64,000 bases of DNA from Neofamilia massiliensis (GTDB lineage: Bacteria; Bacillota; Clostridia; Tissierellales; Peptoniphilaceae), in the NCBI RefSeq assembly GCF_001299475.1, contig NZ_CYUJ01000003.1, forward strand, positions 562,409-626,408. The letters run 5' to 3'. Of the stretch, positions 8,544 to 15,956 are shown in pieces (the first letter of the stretch is position 1; each line of letters begins with the position of its first letter). The position numbers and the translations under genes are program-made. The notes beneath the pieces are model-generated. The model saw only the letters and a program-made list of their open reading frames with translations, was not told the origin of the DNA and did no database searches.

Positions 8544-9137
8544 ATGAAAAAAGGTGGAAGCAAATTTTTAATTATTTTAATTATTGTTGTAGTAATAGGA
8601 CTTGGGCTTTTTAATACCTACAACGGCCTAGTTGTAACAGAAGAAAAAGTCAACCAGTCCTACGCAGACTTACAAACAGCAGTACAAAGAAGGGCTGATC
8701 TTATTCCTAACTTAGTTAACACAGTTAAGGGCTATGCAACCCACGAAGAAGAAACACTTACAAAAATTACTGAAGCCAGGTCTAAGGTAACTAGTGCATC
8801 AAATCCTGAAGAACTTTCTAAGGCAAATGCAGAACTAACTAGGGCCCTAGGCGACATTAACGTAGTTGTAGAAGCCTATCCTGAATTAAAGGCCAATGAA
8901 AACTTTATTCAACTTCAAGACGAACTTGCTGGAACAGAAAATAGAATTGCTGTAGCTAGAAAAGACTACAACGGCGTAGTTAACACTTTTAATTCTCAAG
9001 TTAGAAGGTTCCCTACTTCTATTTTTGCAAAAATTTTAGGCTTCTCTCCTAAGGATTATTTTGAAGCTGATCCAGGTTCTGAAAAGGCACCTACAGTTGA
9101 CTTTGGTTATATCTTTGTAAAAAACTACCTAGGATAA
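8544..9137 (+). CDS. lemA: LemA family membrane protein
   Basis: 197-residue protein with an N-terminal membrane anchor (about 7-24) and the coiled, helical LemA domain. The conserved block AVQRRADLIPNLVNTVKGYA followed by THEEETL is unmistakable, as is the later VARKDYNGVVNTFNSQVRRFP region. The exact function is unknown; the family has an extracellular N-terminus and helical bundles. It is coupled 4 bases ahead of a TPM-domain gene, a very common pairing, so the two products probably form a membrane complex. The AAAGGAGG site is 5-6 bases before the ATG. Confidence 0.93.
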   Translation: MKKGGSKFLIILIIVVVIGLGLFNTYNGLVVTEEKVNQSYADLQTAVQRRADLIPNLVNTVKGYATHEEETLTKITEARSKVTSASNPEELSKANAELTRALGDINVVVEAYPELKANENFIQLQDELAGTENRIAVARKDYNGVVNTFNSQVRRFPTSIFAKILGFSPKDYFEADPGSEKAPTVDFGYIFVKNYLG

Positions 9138-9141
9138 GACC

Positions 9142-9981
9142 ATGAAGGATAGAACTTTTAAAAAGTTTATTCCTCTCTTCTTAATTCTAATATTTATTTT
9201 ATCTACCCTGCCAGACCTAGTCTTTGCCATAGACTTGCCTGACCCATCTAGAGAATTTTTCTACTACGATCAAATGGGAGTCTTAAAAGAAACTTCTAAA
9301 GAAGAAATAATGAAGACTAACATTGAGCTTCAAGGAAAGACCAAGGCCCAAGTAGTTTTAGCAACTATTAATGACCTAGAAGGCTATCCAGTTGAAGACT
9401 ACGCCTTGGAACTTTTTAGAAAATGGAAAATTGGAGATGGAGAATTAAATAATGGCGCCCTAATTCTTTTAGCCAAGGAACCAAGTACAGATAGGTATTC
9501 TATTTATATTACAACTGGTTACGGTCTAGAGGGAATATTAAATGATGGTAAGGTAGGTAGAATTATTGATGAGTATTTTTTGCCCCTAGTTGATAGAAAC
9601 GATTTAGGAACTTTTGATGAGGCTTTAATGGAAACTTTTAGAGCTGTAATATCTCAAGTTGCAATAGAATACGGAATAGAATTAGAGGGAAACTACCAAG
9701 ATTATATTAATACTTTAAATAATCAAAGTGATGGAATAGACCTTTTTACCATTTTAATATTGATCATACTAATTGCATTTTACCTAAACTTTTGGCGTGG
9801 ACCTAGAGGTCCTAGAGGCAGAAGAAGAAGGTATAGAGGAGGCTACTACGGAGGTTATAGTTCTCCAGGAAGCTTTGGCGGAGGATTTTCAGGTGGAGGT
9901 TCTTCATCTGGAGGCTTTGGCGGAGGATTTTCTGGCGGTGGCGGATCTTCAGGCGGCGGTGGAGCAGGTAGAAGTTTTTAA
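9142..9981 (+). CDS. TPM-domain membrane protein with Gly-rich tail (YgcG family)
   Basis: 279 residues: signal peptide to about residue 29 (cleavage after VFA), a TPM domain (about 35-170, with QGKTKAQVVLATINDLEGYP, DGELNNGALILL and ITTGYGLEG), a single membrane helix near 202-217, a basic RGPRGRRRRYRGG stretch, and a C-terminal tail made almost only of Gly and Ser (FSGGGSSSGGFGGGF type repeats). Related TPM proteins act in photosystem repair or as phosphatases; in bacteria paired with LemA the role is not settled. It lies four bases after lemA and is followed at once by a terminator. The repeat-rich 3' end makes false frames on both strands. Confidence 0.9.
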   Translation: MKDRTFKKFIPLFLILIFILSTLPDLVFAIDLPDPSREFFYYDQMGVLKETSKEEIMKTNIELQGKTKAQVVLATINDLEGYPVEDYALELFRKWKIGDGELNNGALILLAKEPSTDRYSIYITTGYGLEGILNDGKVGRIIDEYFLPLVDRNDLGTFDEALMETFRAVISQVAIEYGIELEGNYQDYINTLNNQSDGIDLFTILILIILIAFYLNFWRGPRGPRGRRRRYRGGYYGGYSSPGSFGGGFSGGGSSSGGFGGGFSGGGGSSGGGGAGRSF

Positions 9982-10009
9982 GATTGGATGATAAGTCCAA
10001 TCTTTTTTA
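9981..10009 (+). terminator. Terminator of the lemA operon
   Basis: 8-bp stem AGATTGGA (9981-9988) / TCCAATCT (9996-10003) with a 7-base loop and six T residues. The stem overlaps the last base of the TPM gene's stop codon. Confidence 0.87.
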
Positions 10010-10064
10010 TTTGCAAGTATTTTTTAGAGAAAACTTGTCTAGTAAAATTTTTCACAAATAATTA

Positions 10065-10093
10065 TTGATATTAATTATCACTTATATTATAAT
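10065..10093 (+). promoter_or_regulatory. Promoter of the AraC-type gene with a Fur-box-like site inside it
   Basis: TTGATA (10065-10070), 17 bases, TATAAT (10088-10093). The palindrome TGATATTAATTATCA (10066-10080) overlaps the -35 and spacer and matches the 7-1-7 Fur box at all but one defined position. Bound repressor would block the polymerase. The leader is very short, as the GGAGG site follows about 9 bases after the -10. Confidence 0.62.
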
Positions 10094-10109
10094 AGCCTTG
10101 GAGGAAAAA

Positions 10110-10736
10110 ATGATTACTATAATAGAAAGAAATTTTAATTTCTTGTTGCAAGCAATAGAAAATAAGGACCAAGACCACATACGAGAGATTTATAAGGCTC
10201 TAATAAAAAACAAAGACCGAGTCCAACAACTTACAATCATTTCTAGCTTAAATACAATGACTTACTTACACTATAAAAAAGCCTTTGGCTTAAATAAAAC
10301 TTGCATTGAAGGAGTTTATAGCAATAACCTAAAAAAAATCTCCCAAGGCTTTATTGACCCGCTGATTTTAGAAGACTACTACAACTGTATTAGGACAAAT
10401 ATCCCAATTGAAAATGAATACATAAACACTGCTTTAAATTATATAAGGGAAAATCTAGACCAGGATCTTTCCCTAGACCTAGTAGCAGGCAAAGTTCATT
10501 TAAATAAAAATTATTTTTAAAATTTGTTTAAAAAGACAACTGGGGCTTGTTTTTGTAAATATGTAAACTCACTGAGAATAGAAAAAGCCAAAGACCTTTT
10601 AGGCACAAGCTCCTATCCTCTTGACTACATAGCCCAAAAATGCGGCTATAAGTCTCAAAGTCATTTTTCAACTACATTTTTAACCTACCAAGGAACTAGT
10701 CCTGGAAATTTTAGAAAACAAGCTAGGTCAATATAA
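10110..10736 (+). pseudogene. AraC-family regulator interrupted by an in-frame TAA
   Basis: The frame from the ATG at 10110 (TTGGAGG just upstream) runs to a TAA at 10518-10520 and continues in the same frame to 10736. Joined, it gives a roughly 208-residue protein with a C-terminal AraC double helix-turn-helix. The stop falls inside the first helix-turn-helix, where the family reads NYFSxLFKKTTG: here NYF-stop-NLFKKTTG, so one base change TCA to TAA would explain it. The second half (LRIEKAKDLL, IAQKCGYKSQSHFSTTF, GTSPGNFRK) is intact. Either recent pseudogene, read-through, or sequencing error. AraC regulators under Fur control often activate siderophore uptake genes; none lies nearby. Confidence 0.85.
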
Positions 10737-10740
10737 AAAA

Positions 10741-10771
10741 GATGAGATCGTAAAAAATCTCATCTCTTTTT
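10741..10771. terminator. Terminator between the AraC remnant and grpB
   Basis: Perfect 8-bp stem GATGAGAT (10741-10748) / ATCTCATC (10757-10764), with a T-run to the right and an A-run to the left, so it can serve both convergent genes. Confidence 0.83.
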
Positions 10772-11315
10772 ATTTAAAATTTTCTTTTTCCATTTGGGTG
10801 TACTTGTTAATAAAATCAGACTTGCCTGCAATGTAGTCTTCCCTACTCTCAGGAAACTCTTCAGCTAATTTTTCCTTTAAAGACTCGTAGTTTTTTGCCA
10901 TTCTTGGACTTTTTCTAAGGGCATTGCGAAAATAAATTTCATCAACATCTCCTGTCCTTCTAAGGTGGATGTGGAATATTTGATCTTCTTCTCCATCTTC
11001 TCTGTAGCCTTTGTTTAGTGAAATTCTAGATTTTTCTGTCAGCATTTTCTTGTAGCCACTTTTTACTAGGAGAAAGGCTAAGAAGTTCATGTCTTCGTTT
11101 TCTGGAACTTCAACTAGTATATCGATTATGTCTCTAGCCTTTAAATTTGGCACAGCAGTTGAGCCAATGTGGTGGATCTTATAGGACCTGGCTTCGAAAA
11201 TATCTTTAAGATTGTCTCTTTCTTTTTCGTATAAATTTGGCCAGTTGGGGTTTGGGTTTTTTATTTCAATGGGATAAGTCTTCCAAAGTTCGTTAATTGT
11301 TAAATCTTCTGTCAT
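10770..11315 (-). CDS. GrpB family protein (nucleotidyltransferase fold)
   Basis: About 181 residues of the GrpB/UPF0157 family, which has a nucleotidyltransferase-like fold of unclear function and is often fused to or near CoaE or acetyltransferases. The diagnostic block IHHIGSTAVPNLKARDIIDI is present, followed by the HIHLRRTGDVDEIYFRNALR segment. I chose the ATG at 11315 because AGGAAGAG lies at the right distance. An upstream in-frame ATG at 11339 would add 8 residues but has only a weak site. It stands alone, convergent with the AraC remnant. Confidence 0.85.
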   Translation of the reverse strand: MTEDLTINELWKTYPIEIKNPNPNWPNLYEKERDNLKDIFEARSYKIHHIGSTAVPNLKARDIIDILVEVPENEDMNFLAFLLVKSGYKKMLTEKSRISLNKGYREDGEEDQIFHIHLRRTGDVDEIYFRNALRKSPRMAKNYESLKEKLAEEFPESREDYIAGKSDFINKYTQMEKENFK

Positions 11316-11489
11316 TTTATCTCTTCCTTTTATTATCATCTCTTTCTATTATAGTAAATATTTTTCTTTATTTAAAGTCTTTGAGCCAAGGCTTTAAGAA
11401 GATTTGTTGAAAGTTTTTTATTTTCTAGCAAATAAAAATTTTTAGTCTTATAATAAAAGAGTAGTACTTTATTTTATGAGGAGGTAAGT

Positions 11490-12401
11490 ATGTACGATTT
11501 AATTATTGTTGGCGGCGGACCTGGAGGAGTATCTACAGCAATTTATGCTCTTTCAAGAGGTCTCAAAACCCTATTAATAGAAAAAAATAAAATTGGTGGC
11601 ATGATTGGAAATATTTCTACAGTCACCCACTACACAGGACTCATAGCAAATGAAACTGGTAAATCCTTTGCCAAAAAAATGGCTGACCAAGTTTCTTCCT
11701 ATGGCCTAGAAGTTGTCTATGAAGAAGTTATTGGCACAGATTTAAAGAAGCCAGAAAAAATTGTAAGAACTAAAGACAAAACTTATAAGGCAAAGGCCAT
11801 TGTCCTTGCCAGCGGCACAAGTCCAAAGAAATTAGGCTTAACCAATGAAGAAAAATTTACAAAAAAAGGCCTTTATCAAAACGCCCAAAATGACCACGAC
11901 TATTACAAGGACAAGGTAGTAGTTGTAGTAGGAGGATCTGATGGAGCTTGTAAGGAGGCAATTTTTCTTTCTAAATTTACAAGAGAGGTCCACCTGATCC
12001 ACCATGGAGATTTTTTAGGCACAGTTAAGGAATTTAAAACTATAATCGAAGAAAGGGATAATATAATAGTCCACCTATCATCAGCTGTAAAGGCAGTAGA
12101 TGGAGATGACAAAGTCAATAAAGTAACTTTAACAAATTCTCAAAGTGGAAAAGACGAAGAGATTTCTGCAGATGAAATTGGAGTCTTTGTTCACATTGGA
12201 GCAAATCCAAATGTCTCTATAGCTGACCAAGTTGAAAAAGAAAATGGCTATTTTAAAACTGACGACTGGTGCAGGACAAATATTCCAGGAGTCTTTGCAG
12301 TAGGAGATGTTAGAAATACAAACGTCCGCCAAGTTTCTACAGCAGTTGCCGATGGAACTAGGGCTGCAATTAAAGCAACAGAATATATTAAATCTCTATA
12401 A
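11490..12401 (+). CDS. Thioredoxin-reductase-like FAD/NAD(P) oxidoreductase lacking the CxxC
   Basis: 303-residue flavoprotein with the FAD motif GGGPGGVSTAIYA (about 8-20), the NAD(P) motif VVVVGGSDGACKEA (about 146-159), and the C-terminal FAD-binding block GVFAVGDVRNT (about 265-275). It has the size and domain order of bacterial thioredoxin reductase, but the redox-active CxxC that normally precedes the NADPH motif (CATC type) is replaced by GLYQNAQNDHDYY. It cannot be a conventional thioredoxin reductase. A ferredoxin-NADP+ reductase-like or other electron-transfer role is likelier. GAGGAGG precedes the ATG; the gene is monocistronic with its own terminator. Confidence 0.87.
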   Translation: MYDLIIVGGGPGGVSTAIYALSRGLKTLLIEKNKIGGMIGNISTVTHYTGLIANETGKSFAKKMADQVSSYGLEVVYEEVIGTDLKKPEKIVRTKDKTYKAKAIVLASGTSPKKLGLTNEEKFTKKGLYQNAQNDHDYYKDKVVVVVGGSDGACKEAIFLSKFTREVHLIHHGDFLGTVKEFKTIIEERDNIIVHLSSAVKAVDGDDKVNKVTLTNSQSGKDEEISADEIGVFVHIGANPNVSIADQVEKENGYFKTDDWCRTNIPGVFAVGDVRNTNVRQVSTAVADGTRAAIKATEYIKSL

Positions 12402-12409
12402 AAAAATTA

Positions 12410-12443
12410 GGCTTTTAAGATTGTTCTTAAGAGCCTTTTTTTT
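12410..12443 (+). terminator. Terminator of the flavoprotein gene
   Basis: 11-bp stem with one or two G-T pairs: GGCTTTTAAGA (12410-12420) with TCTTAAGAGCC (12425-12435), loop of four, then eight T residues. It overlaps the 3' end of the convergent LuxR-type gene. Confidence 0.85.
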
Positions 12444-12987
12444 GATAAATTATTTTTTTGTTCTTGTAGGCCTCAATGGCCTCATAGCGATTTTTCACTT
12501 GCATAGACTTATAAATCCTAGACAAGTTATTTTTTATAGTCTTTTCACTTAGGTAAAGTTTCTTTCCTATTTCCTTGTTAGTAAGACCTTGGGCCAGTAA
12601 AAATAAAATCGACCTGTCCCTGTCTTCTAAAAGTAAAGTCTCTTCTTTTTTTTCTTCTATTATAAAAAGTCTTTTTAAATCTCTTATAGAAGATTCTGCT
12701 CCAAGAACATTTATAAAGTCTGGAGTTTTTCCTAAGTCTTTTTTTTCTAAATCAAAAGTAATTAAAATTAAAAGCTTGTCTATGGTCTTTAAGTTTCTAA
12801 TTTTATTTCTATAATCCACATAGTATTTATAGTCAAAAAGCAAAATATCTAAGTCTTCGTAGAGGACATAGTCCATATCATAGGAGCCTATTAATAAATG
12901 GCCACACTCTTCATCTACAAAACTTTGGCAGAGCCTGTAAATGGCCTGGCCCCTAAGTTGAGATGACGATACTACAGCATATTTCAT
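12427..12987 (-). CDS. LuxR-type response-regulator-like transcription factor
   Basis: 186 residues. The C-terminal 65 form a clear LuxR/NarL helix-turn-helix: DRDRSILFLLAQGLTNKEI then YLSEKTIKNNLSRIY. The N-terminal part looks like a short, degenerate receiver domain: one central strand, ILLFDYKYY, keeps an Asp, but the usual acidic pair and conserved Thr/Lys are not evident. It follows the LacI gene by three bases, so the two are co-transcribed. No histidine kinase is adjacent. It may act without phosphorylation. Confidence 0.82.
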   Translation of the reverse strand: MKYAVVSSSQLRGQAIYRLCQSFVDEECGHLLIGSYDMDYVLYEDLDILLFDYKYYVDYRNKIRNLKTIDKLLILITFDLEKKDLGKTPDFINVLGAESSIRDLKRLFIIEEKKEETLLLEDRDRSILFLLAQGLTNKEIGKKLYLSEKTIKNNLSRIYKSMQVKNRYEAIEAYKNKKIIYQKKGS

Positions 12988-12990
12988 GGT

Positions 12991-13998
12991 TTAAAGTTTT
13001 TTTACACTTTCCCTTTCTATTATTTGGTAAGGTAAAATCAATTTTTCCTTTGGCATTTTGCCTTCGCCTTTAATGGCCTTAATAATAGTTCTTACAGAAA
13101 CTGCACCATAGTCGTAAAGGGGTTCTTTTACTGTTGTAAGTTTTGGCCTGTAAAGGTCTGCCATGGTAATATCTCCCATACCTGTAACAGATACGTCTTC
13201 AGGAACTCTAATACCATTGTCTTTAAGCATATTAATAACCCTAATAGCTCCTTCGTCTGAGAAAACTGCAAGGGCAGTAGTTCCATTTTTTACAGTTTTT
13301 AAAATAGAATCTTTTGCGTCTAAAAATCCTTCTTCAGAGTCTTCGCTTACAGATAGAATTTCAGATTTAAGGCCTTTTTCTTTCATTGCTTCCATATAGC
13401 CCTTTTCTCTAAAACGTTCAACTGTTGCTTCTAGGTCTTTTTTATTGCCTAAATAAGATATCTTTTCATGGCCCATAGAAATAATATATTCTACTAAAGC
13501 TTTGGTAGATTCAGTGTTGTCTATAGTTGTTGTAGAAATTTCGTCATTTCTATAATACCTATTTAAGTAGGCAACTGGCACCTTTAGACTTTTTAGGTAT
13601 TGGATTCTTTCAGCGTTGTCAGATTCAGTTATTACAATTATTCCCTCAACTTGTTTTTGTAAAAATAATTTCATGTATTTGTTTTCTATTTCAGGATCGC
13701 CATAGGTTGAAGAAACTAAAATATCGTACTTGTACATCCTAGCAACTTCTTCTACTCCTCTTAAAACTTGAGACACAAAAGATAAGCCAAAGTCTTCAAC
13801 TATAACTCCAATAATATTTGACTTTCTAGTTACTAGACTTCTGGCTATTTCGTTTGGTTCATATTGTAATACTTCTATGGCATGAAGTACTCTTCTTCTG
13901 GCCTCTGGACTTACAGGTTTAGAGTCATTTACAACCCTAGAAACTGTAGAAATAGAAACATTGGCCATTTTTGCAACGTCTTTAATTGTTGCTGCCAT
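12991..13998 (-). CDS. LacI/CcpA-type transcriptional regulator
   Basis: 335 residues, standard LacI family length. The N-terminal helix-turn-helix TIKDVAKMANVSISTVSRV and hinge helix region EPNEIARSLVTRKSNIIGV are followed by a periplasmic-binding-protein-like effector domain ending near residue 335. It probably binds a sugar or phosphosugar, but no sugar genes adjoin it; its partner is the LuxR-type gene immediately downstream. Its promoter TTGACA-N17-CATAAT lies 55-85 bases upstream. The GGAGGTGG site is 5-6 bases before the ATG. A global CcpA-like role is possible, but the sequence does not decide. Confidence 0.9.
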   Translation of the reverse strand: MAATIKDVAKMANVSISTVSRVVNDSKPVSPEARRRVLHAIEVLQYEPNEIARSLVTRKSNIIGVIVEDFGLSFVSQVLRGVEEVARMYKYDILVSSTYGDPEIENKYMKLFLQKQVEGIIVITESDNAERIQYLKSLKVPVAYLNRYYRNDEISTTTIDNTESTKALVEYIISMGHEKISYLGNKKDLEATVERFREKGYMEAMKEKGLKSEILSVSEDSEEGFLDAKDSILKTVKNGTTALAVFSDEGAIRVINMLKDNGIRVPEDVSVTGMGDITMADLYRPKLTTVKEPLYDYGAVSVRTIIKAIKGEGKMPKEKLILPYQIIERESVKKL

Positions 13999-14053
13999 TT
14001 TACCACCTCCAAGTGATTTTTATTCGTTCTTGTGAATATGTTTTCCTATAATC

Positions 14054-14082
14054 ATTATGAATGAAGAAAATATCTTTGTCAA
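14054..14082 (-). promoter_or_regulatory. Sigma-A promoter of the LacI-LuxR operon
   Basis: On the minus strand TTGACA (14077-14082), 17 bases, CATAAT (14054-14059). The -35 is perfect and the -10 matches 5 of 6. The -10 sits in a short inverted repeat TCATT-ATG-AATGA that could be an operator, though it is too short to be sure. Confidence 0.7.
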
Positions 14083-14140
14083 TTAATAAATAGAAGTTTT
14101 TTTAATTTTTAGGAAAATTTTTCCCAAATTTTTTCAAAGA

Positions 14141-14172
14141 AAAAAGCCTAAGATTTTTATGATCTCAGGCTT
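14141..14172 (-). terminator. Terminator after the ABC-F gene
   Basis: 11-bp stem with one G-T pair (14144-14154 with 14162-14172, AAGCCTxAGAT type), followed on the minus strand by six T residues. Confidence 0.84.
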
Positions 14173-14180
14173 AAATGTAT

Positions 14181-15779
14181 TTACTTTTCTTCCTTGTAAT
14201 ACTTGTCAATATAATCTTCATAAGAAATTTCTTCGTCCCTATAAGTTCCGTCTTCAAATATTTCAATTATTCTGTTGGCAACTGTAAAGATAATTTGAGT
14301 GTCGTGGGAAGTAAATAAAATATTTCCCTTGTAGGCCTCCAGCCCCTTGTTGACAGCTTCAATTGATTCAAGGTCTAAGTGGTTAGTAAGTTGGTCGAAG
14401 ATTAAAAGGTTTGATGGCTCAACCATCATCTTTAAAAACATCATCCTAACTCTTTCTCCTCCAGAAAGAACACTTGCCTTTTTTAAAGCCTCATCTCCTG
14501 AAAAAAGCATCTTTCCAAGATAGCCTCTCATTTCAATTTCAGATTGCTCTTCTGAATACTGTCTCATCCAGTCAATTAAGTTTAGGTCAATGTCTTTAAA
14601 AAATTCGTTATTGTCCTTGGGAAAGTAGTCCTTGGTTATTGTTTGGCCAAATTTAAAGGACCCTTCATAGTCGTCTGTATTTCCATTTATAACTTCAAAA
14701 AACTTTGTTATAGCTAGGTCATTGCCTATAAAGGCGATTTTGTCATTTTTGTTTACTATAAAGGACATAGAGTCAATTAATTTTTTGTCGCCATCTTTTA
14801 GACTTAGGTTTTCTACAATTAAAATATCGTTACCTGGCTCTCTTGAAAGTGGAAAGCCGACGAAAGGATACCTTCTAGTTGATGGTTTAATGTCATCTAA
14901 GGTGATTTTTTCTAGAAGTTTTCTCCTTGATGTTGCCTGTCTGGCCTTGGACTTATTTGCTGAGAACCTGGCAATAAAGTCTTTAAGTTCCTTGGCCTTT
15001 TCTTCCTTTTTCTTGTTTTGTTCCTTGGCCATTTTTAAGGCGAGCTGAGATGACTCATACCAAAAATCGTAGTTGCCAACGAAGAGAGAAATTTTTCCAT
15101 AGTCTACGTCAACTGTCATTGTACAAACTTCATTTAAAAAGTACCTGTCATGAGATACAACTATTACAATGCCAGGAAAGTCCATTAAAAAATCTTGCAG
15201 CCAAAGGACTGCTTTAATATCTAATCCGTTAGTAGGCTCGTCTAAAAGTAAAATATCTGGACTGTCAAAAAGAGCTTGGGCAAGTAAAACTTTAATTTTG
15301 TCTGCCTCTTTTAAGTCTGCCATTAACATATAGTGTTTGGAAATATCAACGCCTAGGCCTTGTAAAAGTGTTGCCGCTTCTGCTTCAGCTTCATAGCCTC
15401 CCATTTCTGCAAAATCTGCCTCTAGTTGGGCTGCCTTCATGCCGTCTTCGTCTGAGAAATCTGCCTTCATATAGATGGCTTCCTTTTCCTTGCTAATGTC
15501 ATAAAGTTTTTTGTTGCCCATTATTACAACGTCTAAGACTACTTGGTTTTCAAAGGCATAGTGGTCTTGGTTTAATTTAGACATACGGGCATTTTTGTCC
15601 ATGGTTACTGATCCCTTGGTCGGTTCTTTTTCACCTGCAAGGATTTTTAAAAAAGTTGTCTTTCCTGCTCCATTGGCTCCTATAATTCCATAGCAGTTGC
15701 CTGGACTAAAAACTAAGTCTACATCTTCAAATAGTTTTTTGTCTGGAAAGATCATAGAAACATTGTTTACTTGTAACAT
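14181..15779 (-). CDS. ABC-F family ATPase with one degenerate nucleotide site
   Basis: 532 residues, two ABC domains joined by a helical linker, no membrane segments: an ABC-F protein of the YbiT/YkpA type, which binds ribosomes. Domain 1 has a normal Walker A (GANGAGKTT, about 34-42) and Walker B (LLLDEPTNGLD), but its signature reads LKEAD instead of LSGGQ. Domain 2 has a good LSGGE signature, but its Walker A reads GNDLAITKF without the GK[ST] and its Walker B reads FDQLTNHLD, with Gln for the catalytic Glu. In the folded protein all three lost motifs fall in the same ATP site, leaving one consensus site. It is a single-gene unit with its own terminator. Confidence 0.9.
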   Translation of the reverse strand: MLQVNNVSMIFPDKKLFEDVDLVFSPGNCYGIIGANGAGKTTFLKILAGEKEPTKGSVTMDKNARMSKLNQDHYAFENQVVLDVVIMGNKKLYDISKEKEAIYMKADFSDEDGMKAAQLEADFAEMGGYEAEAEAATLLQGLGVDISKHYMLMADLKEADKIKVLLAQALFDSPDILLLDEPTNGLDIKAVLWLQDFLMDFPGIVIVVSHDRYFLNEVCTMTVDVDYGKISLFVGNYDFWYESSQLALKMAKEQNKKKEEKAKELKDFIARFSANKSKARQATSRRKLLEKITLDDIKPSTRRYPFVGFPLSREPGNDILIVENLSLKDGDKKLIDSMSFIVNKNDKIAFIGNDLAITKFFEVINGNTDDYEGSFKFGQTITKDYFPKDNNEFFKDIDLNLIDWMRQYSEEQSEIEMRGYLGKMLFSGDEALKKASVLSGGERVRMMFLKMMVEPSNLLIFDQLTNHLDLESIEAVNKGLEAYKGNILFTSHDTQIIFTVANRIIEIFEDGTYRDEEISYEDYIDKYYKEEK

Positions 15780-15884
15780 TTATTCCTCCAAAATTATTAA
15801 AATCTCATTTTAACTTTTAACATTATATCAGATAATAATTAAAATAAGAAAGTTATTTAAAGATTTCTATTTTTAATGATTTTA

Positions 15885-15913
15885 TGGTCATCTTGTGAAA
15901 AAATGGGTATAAT
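15885..15913 (+). promoter_or_regulatory. Probable promoter of the 5'-nucleotidase gene
   Basis: TGGTCA (15885-15890), 17 bases, TATAAT (15908-15913). The -10 is perfect, the -35 matches 4 of 6. The start codon is at 15957, after TTTAGGAGG. Confidence 0.5.
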
Positions 15914-15956
15914 AATTTTATAAGTGTATAACATTTAAATATTTAGGAGGTTATTT

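Noticed and set aside
9797-10000. Overlapping frames on both strands at the end of the TPM-domain gene
   Set aside because: They come from the Gly/Ser repeat coding in the real gene. No ribosome sites, and composition is that of shadows.
12307-12552. Plus-strand frame across the flavoprotein end and the LuxR-type gene
   Set aside because: It overlaps two well-supported genes and a terminator and has no ribosome site.
14046-14060. A third Fur-like palindrome (ATAATCATTAT) near the LacI gene
   Set aside because: It is centred on the -10 element of a good sigma-A promoter and lacks the outer TG and CA of the box. A/T-rich promoters give such palindromes by chance.
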